From contig NC_090131.1 of NCBI RefSeq assembly GCF_040581485.1, positions 16,387,501 through 16,451,500 of the forward strand: 64,000 nt of DNA, written 5' to 3'. The translations under genes and the position numbers were made by a program. The notes below the pieces were generated by a model, which worked only from the letters and a program-made list of their open reading frames with translations, made no database searches and was not told where the DNA came from. The stretch comes from Linepithema humile (Eukaryota > Arthropoda > Insecta > Hymenoptera > Formicidae). Positions 62,180-64,000 of the stretch are shown piece by piece (position 1 is the first letter of the stretch; each line of letters opens with the position of its first letter).

Positions 62180-64000
62180 CACATACAAACACACAAGCAG
62201 ACTTTAGAATCTAAGTATTTGCTTCGCATAGTTGCACTGATATTCTTCCTTATCGCTGGATTAATGCTATCTTTACTGTGGTGTCGGATATTATTAAATA
62301 AATGTTGTTTTCATTTTAAAGTATAACATTCCTCTAAATGATAAAAACTGATCATTAATATTTTCTTAGTTTTAATTACTTTTAGTAATTTCTTGTGTTA
62401 AAGTGATTTTAATGTTAGTTTGCGATGCTCTCTTAAACTGATAATTACTTTTCTTGGTTGAAATATCATAACAAAGTATTGTTGCAATTACGATACGAGC
62501 AATCTCTTGAAATCAGAAGAGTCCTAAGTTTCTTGTTTATTCTCTACCGGTCGATCATTACGAACGAAACTGTAGCGGTACTCCGAACGTGGTGATTATC
62601 TGGACTTAATCTGTGATGTAATGGAGACGTTTAGGAGTACATTACCGGGCCTGGTGGGCTATGGTTGCGACCCTAATTACTATATAAATTGCCGAAATAC
62701 CGTAGTTATGCGCGAATAATAAGAAGTCGGTCGCCGAAACTGGCCCAACATTTTGGCGCCTATAATGATCACCTTACGATCATCTTTCTTGGTTCTCTTC
62801 CTTGACTTCTCTACTCGGTTCGAATCATATTGGAGAGAAGAAAGAAGTGATTTCTGCAACTCCCGAAGACCGCTCCGAATAGAGCATCAAAGTTTATCAA
62901 TGTTTCTTTCATATCTCAATTTGTAAAACTTATCACTATAAATTTTTCAACCAGAATACGACAGAAATCGATAAGAAATTGAGTATCAATGCATTGAAAA
63001 CTTTGGTCGAGAGCGTAGATACCACGTAATATACGATATCAAAACTTTATGATTTTTTTTATAGATGCATAAGCGTGCATAAGAGGGATATGTACGTGGC
63101 GCTTATTTTATAGTGGCGCGTCGGCGCCTTTTTTCCCTTGAGGGACCAGGGTCGCGGGGTCAGTTGGGCGTGGATCGAAATCTCCTTTTCATTCCTGCCC
63201 TTCAAAGAGCCTAGCCGGATCGCGTGTCTTCGGCGAGAATGAATACGTATGGCCTCTTCCGAGTAAATGGCCACGTGCGGCGACTCACCGCATTTACGTG
63301 CATGCTAAAAATCGCCTAAACACGCACGAGACTGTCGCCAGGACTTGACTTGACGTTAAGTCTACCACGGAATAAGTTATGACAAAATTATGCATGTATT
63401 TAAATAAACACAAAACAATTTTCATTTTTGTAATATTGTCAAACATAACTGAAAGAACTCTGTGAAAGAAAATCTAGAATTATTTTCAATAATTAATCTC
63501 GAAAGAAATAGATAACGAAATTTATTATTCTATTTTAAATAAATTTTTATTTAAAATTATAAAAATTATGTAACAAAAATTCTAATTAAATTATTTCCCA
63601 AAAAATAAAAATTTAAGGAAAGTTATTCGAAAAATCAGAAGGGAGTTTTAGGACACTCTGTATATTATACCAGCAAGCAATACGAAATAAAAAGGCAGCA
63701 TAACAGAAGCGAAAAAATCAACTGGAATTTGGAGGCACAATAACCGAGTAACAACCCTTGCCAAGCGGAATATCGGGGATTAAAATACGAGGAAGTAAAG
63801 TTCAGGGGGAACCGGGAAGAATTCCAATTCAGATAACGTACCTCTGACATCGACGATACGTGCTGAATTTTCTTCGACCGAGCAAGCCTGTCTATAATAT
63901 CGGGAATTTACAGAGAGTGACTATAAAGGGTCGGCCACGGCGATACTGAAATGACTCCACCATATCTGCGAATGGGAGCAAACGACGTTTATTGCGCTAC
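62180..64000. other. Mixed, mostly AT-rich non-coding stretch
   Basis: AT-rich at 62290-62480, 62880-63060 and 63370-63660. A transposon-end-like TTTTAGGACACTCTGTA lies at 63646-63662. A TATATAAA-like box lies near 62680 with no recognisable transcript. No gene. Confidence 0.5.

Noticed and set aside
1..64000. CRISPR arrays, TTAGG telomeric repeats, prophage or bacterial operons
   Set aside because: No regularly spaced repeat-spacer pattern, no TTAGG array and no clustered same-strand coding frames were seen.

Overview
The window reads as nuclear DNA of an insect, most likely a hymenopteran such as an ant. That is an inference. CpG is frequent rather than depleted (for example nine CG dinucleotides in 37501-37560), base composition swings between CpG-rich kilobases and AT-rich islands of 0.15-1.4 kb, microsatellites are short, and there are small MITE-like elements with terminal inverted repeats (TIRs). 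No bacterial gene organisation, operon, CRISPR array or rRNA is visible, and no tRNA was recognised.

I could not identify a single protein-coding gene with confidence. The open frames are short, Arg/Ser/Cys-rich, usually open on several frames at once in CpG-rich DNA, and match no family I recognise. The simplest reading is intergenic DNA or part of a very long intron. A few segments have exon-like properties and are listed with low confidence: 36675-36848 (-) beside the CpG-dense 36.7-38.6 kb domain, 54650-54887 (-) in the CpG-dense 54.2-55.1 kb domain, 13165-13284 (+), and 56671-56805 (+).

Layout. 1-2520 is CpG-rich. 2521-7440 alternates AT-rich islands with purine and pyrimidine tracts and ends in a 19-base poly(A). 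7441-13640 is mostly CpG-rich, with a potential branched hairpin, (GA)n, a 23-bp tandem duplication and a 13-base C run. 13641-20400 is mainly AT-rich and holds a 227-bp MITE (17371-17597). 20401-31560 is mixed and includes a short MITE-like repeat (23539-23637). 31561-33910 is AT-rich. 33911-40340 contains the strongest CpG-dense domain. 40341-49800 is mixed, with (CA)22, a second copy of the MITE-like repeat (46638-46867) and three CACGTG boxes within 61 bp. 49801-64000 alternates again, with CpG-dense domains at 54.2-55.1 kb and 58.7-60.25 kb.

The best supported sequence-level results are the repeats. Two loci 23 kb apart share a 32-nt core at 29/32 identity and similar CACTGTAAAAAAATTA-type ends, which defines a dispersed MITE-like family. 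A separate element at 17371 has 25-29 bp inverted ends beginning with the same CACTGT. No novel multi-gene system is visible here.
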